Of a DNA stretch of 64,000 nt, positions 1 to 9,602 are shown piece by piece. The DNA is taken from contig NZ_CP015217.1 of NCBI RefSeq assembly GCF_001729245.1, positions 1,428,001 through 1,492,000 on the forward strand, in the 5' to 3' direction. The translations under genes and the position numbers were made by a program. Numbering within the stretch: position 1 is the first letter of the stretch; every line of letters begins with the position of its first letter. A model generated the notes under the pieces. It worked only from the letters and a program-made list of their open reading frames with translations, was not told the DNA's origin and did no database searches. This DNA comes from Leptospira tipperaryensis. Its GTDB lineage: Bacteria; Spirochaetota; Leptospiria; Leptospirales; Leptospiraceae.

Positions 1-698
1 AACTGAACGAGAATTCGATCGTCAAGAAGTGTGATTTTACTGATCGTTCCTTGAATGCGAGGCGGAGGTAAGAGTAAAAAAGATTGAATGTGAAAACTCT
101 TTTCTACGATTTCCAATCCGCGACCGTTCGGTATGGGAAGAAGTTTTTTTAGTCCGACTCCGACGTAGGAAAGAAGATCTCCGGCTCCCGGTATTCCCGC
201 GGCGCTCATCGATTCCGATTTTAAAACGAGCATCGAACTGTCGGGGACCAATTCCAAATCGCAGATCATTTCCACGTCCACCCAAAAGACGAGTTTATAT
301 TCTCCTAAAATTCTGATCTTTTTTTTACCATCGATTTCGATCGTGGATAGTTTCAAATTTCGTAATGGAAAGTTCGGAAACGTTTTTATGTTTTCGTTGA
401 ATAAAAATTCTAAAACTGAAATTTCAAATTCTGTTTCTCCCTGAAAAAGATTGAGATAAAAAGAAGAAGGGTCGTTGAAGTTTACTGGAGAATCTTTTTG
501 ATTCGAGATCGCTTCGACCGTTAAGTTTTTTACGTTAAAGTAGATTCTGTCTTCGAGACGAAATTTTACGTTCTTGAGTTTGAGAAACGCTCCCGTCTCT
601 CCTTCCGAATTTTTTGCGGAGATCGAAGTCGGAACGATCCAGGAGAGGAGAAAAAATAGAATCCAGAAAAATACCGGCAGGTTCCAGAAAAATCGCAT
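1..698 (-). CDS. Secreted hypothetical protein, C-terminus off the window edge
   Basis: Reading the minus strand from an ATG at 698 gives an uninterrupted frame to the window edge (at least 232 codons, no stop). It begins MRFFWNLPVFFWILFFLLSW, a strongly hydrophobic signal peptide or membrane anchor ending near VPTSISAKNSE, followed by a soluble, beta-rich-looking sequence without cysteines typical of a lipobox. I do not recognise the family; an export signal and a periplasmic or outer-surface location are inferred. The gene lies upstream of, and in the same orientation as, nothing visible, so its operon context is unknown. The truncated end prevents domain assignment. Confidence 0.7.
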   Translation of the reverse strand, partial: MRFFWNLPVFFWILFFLLSWIVPTSISAKNSEGETGAFLKLKNVKFRLEDRIYFNVKNLTVEAISNQKDSPVNFNDPSSFYLNLFQGETEFEISVLEFLFNENIKTFPNFPLRNLKLSTIEIDGKKKIRILGEYKLVFWVDVEMICDLELVPDSSMLVLKSESMSAAGIPGAGDLLSYVGVGLKKLLPIPNGRGLEIVEKSFHIQSFLLLPPPRIQGTISKITLLDDRILVQ

Positions 699-780
699 GG
701 ACGTATTCTGAAGAATCAATTCCAAAAGAAAACCCTTTATTAAAATATCTCGGCTCCTTAAGGAATGAGTTTTAAAAATT

Positions 781-1392
781 TCAGACTTTCAGTTTTCCGG
801 TTTGAAGATACGGATCTAAATCTTTGGCCTCGTCGATGTCGTTTAGTATCGGAAGAATCCAGACGTCCTTTCTTGCTAATTGCAATTTTTCTAATGTCAT
901 TGCAAAGACACGTTCGCTGCTCCAAGGAATCTCTCTAAAAATTTCGGGATAAACTGATTTTAAGGCGAGCAAATAATAACCGCCGTCTTTTGCGGGACCG
1001 ATCGCCGCGTCTCTTGGATCCAAGGCCGAAAACGCTTCTCGAATATGTTTTGTTTCGAGATCGGGACAATCGCTTCCGATGATCACCGCTTTTTTCGCTC
1101 CGCATTGGAAGGTTTCTAAAAATGCGTTTTGCATCCTTTCCCCGAGGTCTTGTCCCGTTTGAAGATGGACGCTCGTTTGTGTTCCCCAATCCGAAAAAAT
1201 AGAATCCGGAATGGAATCAAAGTAGAGTCGAACAGGGATGTCTAAATTCTGAATTTGTTTTTTTGTAATTTCTAAAAGTTGTTCGTAGACGTTGAGAGCG
1301 GTTTGTTCTCCCAGAGTTTTGGCGAGTCTTGTTTTCACACGTCCCAGCACGGGGTTTCTTAAAAATAGAATTAAGGATTCTTTGGATTGCAT
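781..1392 (-). CDS. TIGR04282-family (DUF2064) glycosyltransferase
   Basis: About 203 residues starting MQSKESLILFLRNP. The pattern LFLRNPVLGRVKTRLAK near the N-terminus, GSDCPDL (a DXD-like nucleotide-sugar/metal motif) in the middle and DGGYYLLAL toward the C-terminus are the hallmarks of the GT-A-fold family often labelled rSAM/selenodomain-associated transferase 1. Members are predicted to transfer a sugar or phosphosugar; the substrate is unknown. A longer frame begins at 1509, but its extra 39 residues do not resemble the family, so I chose the internal ATG at 1392. No strong ribosome-binding site precedes it, so the start is moderately certain. It faces away from the lipoprotein gene at 1575. 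Confidence 0.8.
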   Translation of the reverse strand: MQSKESLILFLRNPVLGRVKTRLAKTLGEQTALNVYEQLLEITKKQIQNLDIPVRLYFDSIPDSIFSDWGTQTSVHLQTGQDLGERMQNAFLETFQCGAKKAVIIGSDCPDLETKHIREAFSALDPRDAAIGPAKDGGYYLLALKSVYPEIFREIPWSSERVFAMTLEKLQLARKDVWILPILNDIDEAKDLDPYLQTGKLKV

Positions 1393-1574
1393 AAAATGGT
1401 TTTTCAAAGGGACAAAAAAAAGATACGGACTTAGAAAGACGTTCCCGTGAGAAATGGTTGACGATTGTCTTTCTTTGGATACTTTTAAAAGGATACAAAT
1501 TCTTTCCATTTGAAAAATACCAAGACATGGATTGTTACTTTAATAAAGACCTCAGTTTGTGAGGGAGGATGTTT

Positions 1575-1775
<201 letters not shown>

Positions 1776-1785
1776 GAGACCGACC

Positions 1786-2964
1786 ATGAAAAAATCTTGG
1801 ATCTACTTTTCTTTTGCCGCGGTTCTTTTTCTTGGAACCGGACTTACGTTTCGTTCCGATCGAGTTCCTTTTATCGTAAGAGAGGATTCTCCAAAACCGT
1901 TTCCGATTCGTCTGGAATTATTACAACCGCTCAAGGCAAACGCGGACACCTGGGGATTTGTGCGTCAGTCCGCGACTTGGGCCAGAGGGAATTCTCTTTT
2001 TATGGATGATCTGATTTTCGCGATCCGTAAAAATTTTCCTTTGGGAACTACCGTAAATCTCACACTTCCGAATCAGACGATGAACGGACAATCGTTTACG
2101 TTGCGCTTAAAGCTAAATTCGGGAGCGATCTCTTACAAACCTAGTACTTTGGGAGGCGCCGTTTCTTATACGAATTTTTTCGAGCTTCGTTCGACCGGGG
2201 ACAACCAACCTGCGCTTCAATTCTTCTTTGATGACAATCCTCGAGACGCAACGGGTGACGGCGCGGTTCTTCTCTATCAGTTGAGTCGTTTGGATCCGGT
2301 TCGTTGGAGTGGAGCTACTGCGATCATCGAAAGTTACGTCGTACAACCGGTAGTTACCGGATTTGCGAATCAAGGTTTGATTCAGACGTATTCTTGGAAA
2401 GGATCTCTTGGGTCGGACGCGCTCGGACAAGACGTGGATACAGGCCGAGTGATCTTGGAAGAAATGGACAATCGTACGATCTTTTGTTTCAAATCGGTCG
2501 TGAGTTTTTTTGGAAATACGGACTTGGTTCCGATCAACGCGGGAACTACCGCGCTCGGTTACGCTCACAACCAAGGTCTTTGTCCCGGAGCCGGAAGAGA
2601 ATACTACAAGCTTGCTTATAGTCAGAAGTTGGACGGAAATCTAAACGTCACCGCAAAGGGCGGTTTGGAACAAGCGGGAATTACTTCCGGACAAGCAATC
2701 ACATGTACGCCGACCGTAAATTCGGTGATTCCGTTTACGCCGACTTATGGTCTGTTTAATTTTAACGGATTTGTTGCGGAAGGTGTGGCTGCCGCTGCGA
2801 TTCCTTCCGATTACGTCCCTTCTACTCGAGTGGACACGTTGTATGATCGAGTTGGAACCGTTGGAAAGTCAGCCGCCACTACGAGCCCGGCCACTTCCAG
2901 TTGGGATACTCTCACACAAGCCTATGTGGATGCGATTACCGTAACCTTTGCAACGGTTCCTTAA
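1786..2964 (+). CDS. Secreted hypothetical protein
   Basis: 392 residues with an N-terminal signal sequence (MKKSWIYFSFAAVLFLGTGLTF) and no lipobox cysteine. The mature part is rich in Gly, Ser, Thr and aromatic residues with alternating hydrophobic positions, and has a few spaced Cys (for example ITCTPT, GLCPG) that could form disulfides. I do not recognise the family. It follows the small lipoprotein by 10 bp with AGGAG overlapping the upstream stop, so the pair is an operon that ends at the terminator near 3000. Periplasmic or outer-membrane location is inferred from the signal sequence only. Confidence 0.75.
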   Translation: MKKSWIYFSFAAVLFLGTGLTFRSDRVPFIVREDSPKPFPIRLELLQPLKANADTWGFVRQSATWARGNSLFMDDLIFAIRKNFPLGTTVNLTLPNQTMNGQSFTLRLKLNSGAISYKPSTLGGAVSYTNFFELRSTGDNQPALQFFFDDNPRDATGDGAVLLYQLSRLDPVRWSGATAIIESYVVQPVVTGFANQGLIQTYSWKGSLGSDALGQDVDTGRVILEEMDNRTIFCFKSVVSFFGNTDLVPINAGTTALGYAHNQGLCPGAGREYYKLAYSQKLDGNLNVTAKGGLEQAGITSGQAITCTPTVNSVIPFTPTYGLFNFNGFVAEGVAAAAIPSDYVPSTRVDTLYDRVGTVGKSAATTSPATSSWDTLTQAYVDAITVTFATVP

Positions 2965-2993
2965 TATCTTCTCACTTTGAGCTGAGCGTTTTT

Positions 2994-3026
2994 AAAAAAG
3001 CCTCCGAAAAAATCGGAGGCTTTTTT
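2994..3026 (+). terminator. Rho-independent terminator after the lipoprotein pair
   Basis: Perfect 8-bp stem GCCTCCGA / TCGGAGGC (3000-3007 with 3013-3020), five-A loop, six-T tail. An A-run precedes the stem, so it could also act on transcripts from the opposite strand. Confidence 0.9.
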
Positions 3027-3066
3027 GTTTTCAATTCTCGCTTTCGTTTCTTTTTGGAATTTAAGA

Positions 3067-3825
3067 ATGGAATTTCAATTTATCACGTTTGCTCAAGCCT
3101 TCACCGAAGGTTTTTCGAAAGAAGAATTGGATCTCGACGTTTGGCCCTTATTCTTAAATCAAGATCCGATAGGAAAAGAATATTATACTTTGATTGTGAA
3201 TAAATTTTCTTCCCTTCATTGTGTCGCACTTACAAAGGATCGTAAAATTGCCGGAACAGGAAAGATTCTCCCTTTTTTTTGGGATGAAAAGAATTCTACG
3301 CTTCCGAAAGGTTGGGGCGACGCGATCCTCCGGAGCGTTCGTGATTTTCAAGAGAAAAGGTTTTGTAATTCTGCGAGCGCCTGGTCCATAGAAATTCTTC
3401 CGGAATTCAGGGGTGGCGGATTGTCTCATTCTATCCTTTCAGAGCTTAAGAAGAATGCGGCTTCCCAGAATATTCTTCATTTGTTTGCCTGCGTAAGGCC
3501 GAATCAAAAAGAAAAATTTCCATTCTTATCCATGAGCGAATACTTGGAAAGAAAAAGGGACGACGGTTTTTCGGAGGATCCTTGGATTCGAGTCCACGAA
3601 AAGGCCGGTGGAAAACAAATCCGTATCGAAGAGAAATCTATGTATATCAAGGGAACGATCAAAGAATGGGAAGAATGGACAAAGTTGAAGTTTCCGAAAT
3701 CGGGTGAGTTTGTGATTCCGGGCGGTCTCGTCCCGATCCGGATAGATCGAGACGCAGACTTAGGAGAATATTTGGAACCGAACGTCTGGTTCCATCATAG
3801 AACGGACACGCCTAATAACGATTAA
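3067..3825 (+). CDS. GNAT-family N-acyltransferase
   Basis: About 252 residues from ATG 3067 (MEFQFITFAQAF). The central segment SIEILPEFRGGGLSHSILSE matches motif A of GNAT folds, where the R-G-G-G turn binds the acyl-CoA pyrophosphate. The flanking N-terminal part (YYTLIVNKFSSLHCVALTKD) fits the first strands of a GNAT domain. Length is greater than simple acetyltransferases; the C-terminal third (after IRIEEKSMYIKG) may be a lid or a second partial domain. The longer frame from 3025 would start inside the upstream terminator and was rejected. The 3' end overlaps the convergent sterol-desaturase gene by 4 bp. Substrate unknown. Confidence 0.7.
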   Translation: MEFQFITFAQAFTEGFSKEELDLDVWPLFLNQDPIGKEYYTLIVNKFSSLHCVALTKDRKIAGTGKILPFFWDEKNSTLPKGWGDAILRSVRDFQEKRFCNSASAWSIEILPEFRGGGLSHSILSELKKNAASQNILHLFACVRPNQKEKFPFLSMSEYLERKRDDGFSEDPWIRVHEKAGGKQIRIEEKSMYIKGTIKEWEEWTKLKFPKSGEFVIPGGLVPIRIDRDADLGEYLEPNVWFHHRTDTPNND

Positions 3826-5150
3826 GCGGTCCTCCTTAGGATGTCCTGAACCGGATCGATTTCCTTTCCTTCCACAAAGGAAGAACGATAACTCAAAAAC
3901 CAAATTGCGGAGATCACACTGAGGGCAAGAGTTCCTACGGTAATGTTGAAAACTCCGGAAAGTAAGTAGGCTCCCGCCACAAGAATCGCGAGACGAATCG
4001 GCTCGATAAACAAGGCCCAACGTTTTCTTTCCAAGATTCCGCCTAACGCAAGAAGAGAAATCAACGTAAGTCCGCTGATCACTCCGATGTTAAACCAAGG
4101 AAGATTTTTGACCTTTACGAGCATTCCAAACGCAAGTGCAACGGAAAGAACAAACCAAACAAGAGAATAGATGCTGAGTCCCTTTGGAATTTCTATATCA
4201 TATTTTCGGAATGTTTTTGGTGAAACCTCCGGAATCGGATATTGTCCTCCGAGTTCTTTCGGTCTCCAACCCGGAGCCGCGAAAAATGCTTTGATCTTAT
4301 CGGACCAACGCGGAGATTTCCGAGCGAGTTCGATCATTTCTGCCCAATATTGAATGTTTGCCCAGATCGGATTGAAACTCTGAAGAGGTTTTACGGTTCC
4401 GTAGACCGGCTCTTCGATTTCGGGTTCGAAGGTTCCGAACATTTTATCAAATACGATCAGAATTCCAGCGTGGTTCTTATCGATGTATTTCGGATTGATT
4501 CCGTGGTGAACCCTGTGATGAGAAGGGGTGTTGAAGATTGCTTCAAACCAACGAGGAAGTTTATCGATCGCTTTTGTATGAATCCAGAATTGATAGATAA
4601 GACTGATTTGTCCGTTGAGGATCAGGACGATCGGAGAAAAACCGATGAGCGCGAGAGGTAAATAAAAAACCCAAGTAAAAATTCCGTGAAAGCTCGCTTG
4701 TCTCAGCGCGACAGTTAGGTTGTATTCTTCGCTTTGATGGTGCACAACGTGTCCGGCCCAAAGAAAGTTGATCTCGTGACTGAGTCTGTGGTTCCAGTAA
4801 TACGCGAGATCGTAACCGATTCCGCAAAGAATCCAAACCCCAACTACGAGGATCCAAGCCCAGGTGGTGGAACTCAAACCTATGGCGCCGGCGGGAACGA
4901 TGGACATCGCTTCTCCAGGCCAGGACGGAAGATTGAAAATTCTAAAGTTTTGATAGATGTAGATGTAGGCGGTCAAGGTCACCGTCTTCATAAAAACACC
5001 GACTACTTCGCTCGTTGTTCCCGCCGAGAGATCGTTGATCGAATCGTTCAATCGATAGAGTTTTCGTTTGTGATACGCAGAAAATCCCATTTCTATAAAA
5101 ATGAGTAAAAAGAAGAATGGAATTGCGATCGTGACTAGATTGATTTCCAT
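3822..5150 (-). CDS. Sterol desaturase / fatty acid hydroxylase family protein
   Basis: About 442 residues, integral membrane. Three histidine clusters diagnostic of the diiron superfamily are visible: HRLSH, HVVHH and HHRVHH, set between hydrophobic helices. The arrangement and C-terminal extra helices resemble alkylglycerol monooxygenase-like (TMEM195-type) proteins, which oxidise lipid tails at the membrane. The start is taken as ATG 5150 (MEINLVTIAIPF); an in-frame TTG at 5162 is possible, with GGGCGG lying between. Its 3' end overlaps the convergent GNAT gene. The actual lipid substrate cannot be told from sequence. Confidence 0.85.
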   Translation of the reverse strand: MEINLVTIAIPFFFLLIFIEMGFSAYHKRKLYRLNDSINDLSAGTTSEVVGVFMKTVTLTAYIYIYQNFRIFNLPSWPGEAMSIVPAGAIGLSSTTWAWILVVGVWILCGIGYDLAYYWNHRLSHEINFLWAGHVVHHQSEEYNLTVALRQASFHGIFTWVFYLPLALIGFSPIVLILNGQISLIYQFWIHTKAIDKLPRWFEAIFNTPSHHRVHHGINPKYIDKNHAGILIVFDKMFGTFEPEIEEPVYGTVKPLQSFNPIWANIQYWAEMIELARKSPRWSDKIKAFFAAPGWRPKELGGQYPIPEVSPKTFRKYDIEIPKGLSIYSLVWFVLSVALAFGMLVKVKNLPWFNIGVISGLTLISLLALGGILERKRWALFIEPIRLAILVAGAYLLSGVFNITVGTLALSVISAIWFLSYRSSFVEGKEIDPVQDILRRTA

Positions 5151-5468
5151 AAAGCCGCCCAAATTAGTTCTAGTTTGAGTTTATTCCTCGAATTCCGGAT
5201 GAGTCAATTCAAAAAACAGAACACTGTTCAATCGACAATTTTTTAGGATTACGCTTGTTATAATTAAAGAAGCCTTTTTTCGAGGTTCCGCATAACGGAG
5301 CTTTTCGCGTCGGATCCTTTGATCTTTATTCTACCGAACTTGAGAAACAGAGGCACCGAATTGTTTTTTGGGTCGCTGACCGTTTTTATCAGTTGGAAAG
5401 ATTCGGATTCTTTTAAAAACTTCGGGGTGTTTGCTTGTGTAGAAAATTTTGCGGTGCAAGGTTTTCGT
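5151..5468. other. Intergenic region without a supported gene
   Basis: About 320 bp between the sterol-desaturase start and the stop of the acetyltransferase. Short frames exist on both strands (up to 90 codons) but have no ribosome-binding site, signal sequence or recognisable motif, and one overlaps the acetyltransferase. A TATAAT-like box occurs near 5259 on the plus strand, with no gene following it. Confidence 0.5.
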
Positions 5469-5975
5469 TTACTTTTTAGAACGAAGACGGGCGTAGATCC
5501 ATTGGTCCAGAAAGACCCCATTCTTAAAAATCGCATCCTTCTCCGTTCCTTCTAAAACAAAGCCGTTTTTTTCGAGAGCTCTTGCGGACGCGGGTCGATT
5601 GGAAAAAACTTCCGCGTAGACTCGGTGAAGTCCGTGCTCTGTATATGCTATATTTATAATATATTGGATCGCCTGAGTGATGATTCCTCGGTTCCAGTAT
5701 TCTTCGCCGATCCAATAGCCGATCTCGGCGTTGAAACGATAGACGTCCTCCTTAAATAACAGATTGATGACGCCGATTGCTTTTTCGTCAAAGACGATGG
5801 CAAAGGTTCTGGATCTGGAATCGCGAAGACAGGAATGAATATAATCGAGTGCGTCTTGTAGAAGATATGGAAAGGGAAAGGCTCCTCTCAAACCGGAGAA
5901 TACATTTTGAGAGTTCGCGTGGATCGCAATCGAGTCCGCGTGTCTTTCCGAAATGGGTTCTAAAAGAATGTTCAT
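5469..5975 (-). CDS. RimJ/RimL-type GNAT acetyltransferase
   Basis: 168 residues starting MNILLEPISERHADSI. The order of elements is typical of the RimJ/RimL (Acetyltransf_3) subgroup: an N-terminal LEPISERHAD strand-helix, AEIGYWIGEEYWNRGIITQA (motif A) and HRVYAEVFSNRPASARALEKNGF (motif B) leading to VLEGTEKDAIF. Members acetylate N-terminal amino groups of ribosomal proteins, aminoglycosides or other small amines; this one's substrate is unknown. A longer frame from 6029 adds a non-family N-terminus, so ATG 5975 was preferred. It lies alone between oppositely oriented genes. Confidence 0.85.
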   Translation of the reverse strand: MNILLEPISERHADSIAIHANSQNVFSGLRGAFPFPYLLQDALDYIHSCLRDSRSRTFAIVFDEKAIGVINLLFKEDVYRFNAEIGYWIGEEYWNRGIITQAIQYIINIAYTEHGLHRVYAEVFSNRPASARALEKNGFVLEGTEKDAIFKNGVFLDQWIYARLRSKK

Positions 5976-6133
5976 TTTAACTAAAATGGACGGAAGTAAG
6001 AATCCGATTCTTGCCCAAAGGATCCACAAAAAGTTTTGATCGTCAATTCTCTTAGTAATATTCCGTCTGATCGCAATTAGAAATTTCTCTCAAAACTTGA
6101 CGGATTCATCGGCAAACGCAATATCTGGTCTTT

Positions 6134-7195
<1,062 letters not shown>

Positions 7196-7210
7196 TTTTT
7201 TGAATTGTTT

Positions 7211-7247
7211 GTCCGTTCCGAGGTGGGAACGGACCGGATCCGTTTTT
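7211..7247 (+). terminator. Probable rho-independent terminator
   Basis: Stem GTCCGTTCC (7211-7219) pairs with GGAACGGAC (7226-7234) around a 6-nt loop. The T-run (7243-7247) comes 8 nt after the stem, so it is weaker than the one at 3000. Confidence 0.6.
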
Positions 7248-7253
7248 GAAAGA

Positions 7254-7612
7254 TCATTTCGATTTTAACAATCTTTCAAACGCGGATAATTTCTTTCCAT
7301 AAAGGTAACAAGCGTCGGCCGGCACGAGTCCCGTTTCCTCTTGGATCATTTGCGGATAGTATTCGTCTCGCCGTCGTAATCCTCTCCGTCCGCGGTTCCA
7401 AGTCCCATAAGCACACAATCACAATCCCGTACAAGAGATTTCAAAAGTTTTTTTCGATTGGAATCGCTTACGGTCAAGAGTATGGATTCCGCGATTTCAA
7501 GCCGAACATGAAAATCGGATTCCTTTTCGAATCTTTTTAATAAATCATTTTCCATGTTTGGGTCGAGTTGGGAAACTCTTGTAAATCCTACTTTGGAAGT
7601 TTTGATCCGCAT
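7254..7612 (-). pseudogene. Frameshifted hypothetical gene
   Basis: The minus strand carries an open frame from 7612 (MRIKTSKVGFTRVSQLD) through LEIAESILLTVSDS and CDCVLMGLGTADGEDYDGE, which then stops at 7346. In a second frame the sequence continues sensibly as RDEYYPQMIQEETGLVPADA, then CYLYGKKLSAFERLLKSK, ending at 7254. The total span of 359 nt is one short of a multiple of three, as expected after a single-base deletion around 7365-7375. Joined, it would be about 119 residues, soluble and helical. The family is not recognised. Its start overlaps the 3' end of the upstream AraC gene, so it may once have been co-translated. The frameshift could also be a sequencing error. Confidence 0.5.
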
Positions 7613-8223
7613 CTAAATTTTTTAGGCGTTTGCAATTCCGATTTCATAAAAGATCTCAAGAATGCGGAATAGGAATTGAATCCCACCGCAAGCCCGATGG
7701 AAAGAACGGAACGATCCTCTTCTTCCAGGAGCATCTTTTTGGCTTCTACAATTCGAAATTCGTTTACATACTCGTTAAAACTTTTGCCGATGAATTCGTT
7801 TAACAAAGCGGAAAGACAGTGTACGGAAAGTTTCATTTCCGAAGCCAAGGTCGGAAGACGAAGTTCTTCGTCCAAGAAAACGTGTTCTTGATTCATCAAC
7901 CGTTCCAACTTTTGTTTTTCTTCTTCCAAATCCAAACCTTCCAAAAGAGAATATTTTTTCTCTTCTATCGCCGCATTTTTGAATACGAACGTTTCTTGTC
8001 CGATCGAAATCGTTTTGCTGTCTCGTTCCGATTTTTGCAAATCGCGAAGATAGGAATTCGGAGTTTCCAAAAAAGAAAAAATCCATTTCCAATCCGGAAC
8101 CAGAAATAATCCCAGAACCAAAAAGAGAAGGGGTTCGGAGGAAAGAAGAATTCCGAAAGCTGAGATTAAAACAAGCGTTTGATTGGGATCGATTTGATAA
8201 GAAAGAGAATTGTTTTGTTTCAT
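7588..8223 (-). CDS. Short membrane-linked AraC-type regulator
   Basis: 211 residues. The N-terminus has two hydrophobic stretches (TLVLISAFGILLSSEPLLFLV and the following LGLFLV), then a charged linker, then an AraC/XylS DNA-binding domain: LRLPTLASEMKLSVHCLSALL forms the first helix-turn-helix, and VLSIGLAVGFNSYSAFLRSF with TPKKFR forms the second. It resembles the C-terminal half of the neighbouring 364-residue regulator but lacks most of its TM region, so it may be a shortened paralogue rather than an independent design. ATG 8223 is preceded by a weak AGGT. The effector and target genes are unknown; the nearby MFS operon is a candidate. Confidence 0.75.
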   Translation of the reverse strand: MKQNNSLSYQIDPNQTLVLISAFGILLSSEPLLFLVLGLFLVPDWKWIFSFLETPNSYLRDLQKSERDSKTISIGQETFVFKNAAIEEKKYSLLEGLDLEEEKQKLERLMNQEHVFLDEELRLPTLASEMKLSVHCLSALLNEFIGKSFNEYVNEFRIVEAKKMLLEEEDRSVLSIGLAVGFNSYSAFLRSFMKSELQTPKKFRCGSKLPK

Positions 8224-8334
8224 AGAAGACCTCGCTTTCGAAAGAGAAAAATTTTCTAACTAGTATTTTATCTTTCTTTTGAAGTCGATTCGGCCGGATC
8301 TATAAATGAATACGAAAAATGACGGAGGGATTTA

Positions 8335-9429
8335 TCAACCCGATCTTTTTTTTCGATATTCCTTCGGAGTTTTTCCCGTAAAACGAAGAAAGGCTTGGTT
8401 GAAAGAAGACTTGGAATTGAAACCGACTTCGTATGCGATCGAAAGAATCGTACGTTTCGGTTCTTTGAGAAGAATTTTTCGTGCCTCTGCGATTCTATAT
8501 TGATTGATAAAACTCGGAAAATTCATCTTTATCTTCTCGTTTAAAAATTCGGAAAGCTGATGGCTCGTAAGAGAAACGGAATCGGCGAGTTCCTTTAGAG
8601 TTAGGTCTTCCTGTTTGTAGAGTTGATGTTCTTCCATAAATTCATTCAATTTTTTTTGAATAAAGTCCATATCCACGCCGATCAAAAGAGAACGTTCGTA
8701 ACGATTCTTTCTTACTTCTTGGATAAACAAGGCCAGAGATTCCGGATTCCCAACTGAAAAAAGATACAACTGAATCAGAAGAATGCTAATCAGAACAGCT
8801 CCGGTTTTTAAGAGAGTAAAATTTAAAGAATAGTGTCCGTAGATGAGAAGGAGGGTCGCGATCAAACGAAACGGAATCAAAAAAATTCCGAGACGAAACG
8901 CCGGTAAAATAGGAGCCGTTTTTGAATTTCGAAAGTAGATCCAAAAAAGATAAAGATTATAACCGGTAAGACAAAACGCCGAAAAATACACGAGAAAATT
9001 GATCGGATCCAATACGTTCCGATACCAGAGATCGGAAACGATTCTTCTTTGTTCTTCGTTCGTTTTTAGAAAGAAAGAAATTTCAAAAAGAAGAATTAGA
9101 ATCAAAGGAAGCAGATGTAATCCTTCTTTCCATCCGAAAATAAATTTTTCCTTTAAGAGAGAGTTTGTGTAATAGTGTTCGATAGGACCGTAAACTGCGA
9201 GAGAGATCGGAAGAAGGAGGATTCCGATCGGAAATTGAAAAATCCAGCCGCTAAAAAAACCGGAGAGAATACACTGGGTGATTCCAATCGAAGTAAAAAG
9301 TGCGGAAACAAAAAATGTCTGAAGGTTTTTTTCTCTGAGCGCGGGGTAACGGCCGAGTCCCATGAGCAAACCGAGTCCGCCTCCGAATTGAATCAAGGCT
9401 TCCGCAAAAGAAGAATAAAATTCTAACAT
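8335..9429 (-). CDS. Multi-TM AraC-type transcriptional regulator
   Basis: About 364 residues from ATG 9429 (MLEFYSSFAEALIQFGG). The first two thirds contain roughly seven hydrophobic helices, a layout seen in leptospiral membrane AraC regulators. The C-terminal third has the two AraC helix-turn-helix motifs: LTLKELADSVSLTSHQLSEFL and TILSIAYEVGFNSKSSFNQAF, ending TGKTPKEYRKKRSG. The role is presumably sensing a membrane-accessible signal and regulating transcription. The divergent MFS gene at 9603 is the obvious candidate target, with the shared intergenic region 9430-9602 between them. An upstream frame start at 9498 was rejected for lack of similarity to the family layout. Confidence 0.85.
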   Translation of the reverse strand: MLEFYSSFAEALIQFGGGLGLLMGLGRYPALREKNLQTFFVSALFTSIGITQCILSGFFSGWIFQFPIGILLLPISLAVYGPIEHYYTNSLLKEKFIFGWKEGLHLLPLILILLFEISFFLKTNEEQRRIVSDLWYRNVLDPINFLVYFSAFCLTGYNLYLFWIYFRNSKTAPILPAFRLGIFLIPFRLIATLLLIYGHYSLNFTLLKTGAVLISILLIQLYLFSVGNPESLALFIQEVRKNRYERSLLIGVDMDFIQKKLNEFMEEHQLYKQEDLTLKELADSVSLTSHQLSEFLNEKIKMNFPSFINQYRIAEARKILLKEPKRTILSIAYEVGFNSKSSFNQAFLRFTGKTPKEYRKKRSG

Positions 9430-9602
9430 AGACGATGACGATAGAAAACCAATCGAATCAAACTTACAAGTGATTTTGGATATTTTAAAAAAAGTCAATT
9501 TCTTGCTTTTTATCCAAAGCCATCTTCCTTTTTATACGATTCAACGACCTGGACCGTTTAAAGAAGTATTCTTAGACTCGGATGAATAAAGGAGTCAAGA
9601 AT

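Noticed and set aside
5264..5536. 90-codon minus-strand frame
   Set aside because: It overlaps the acetyltransferase gene in another frame and has no supporting signals.
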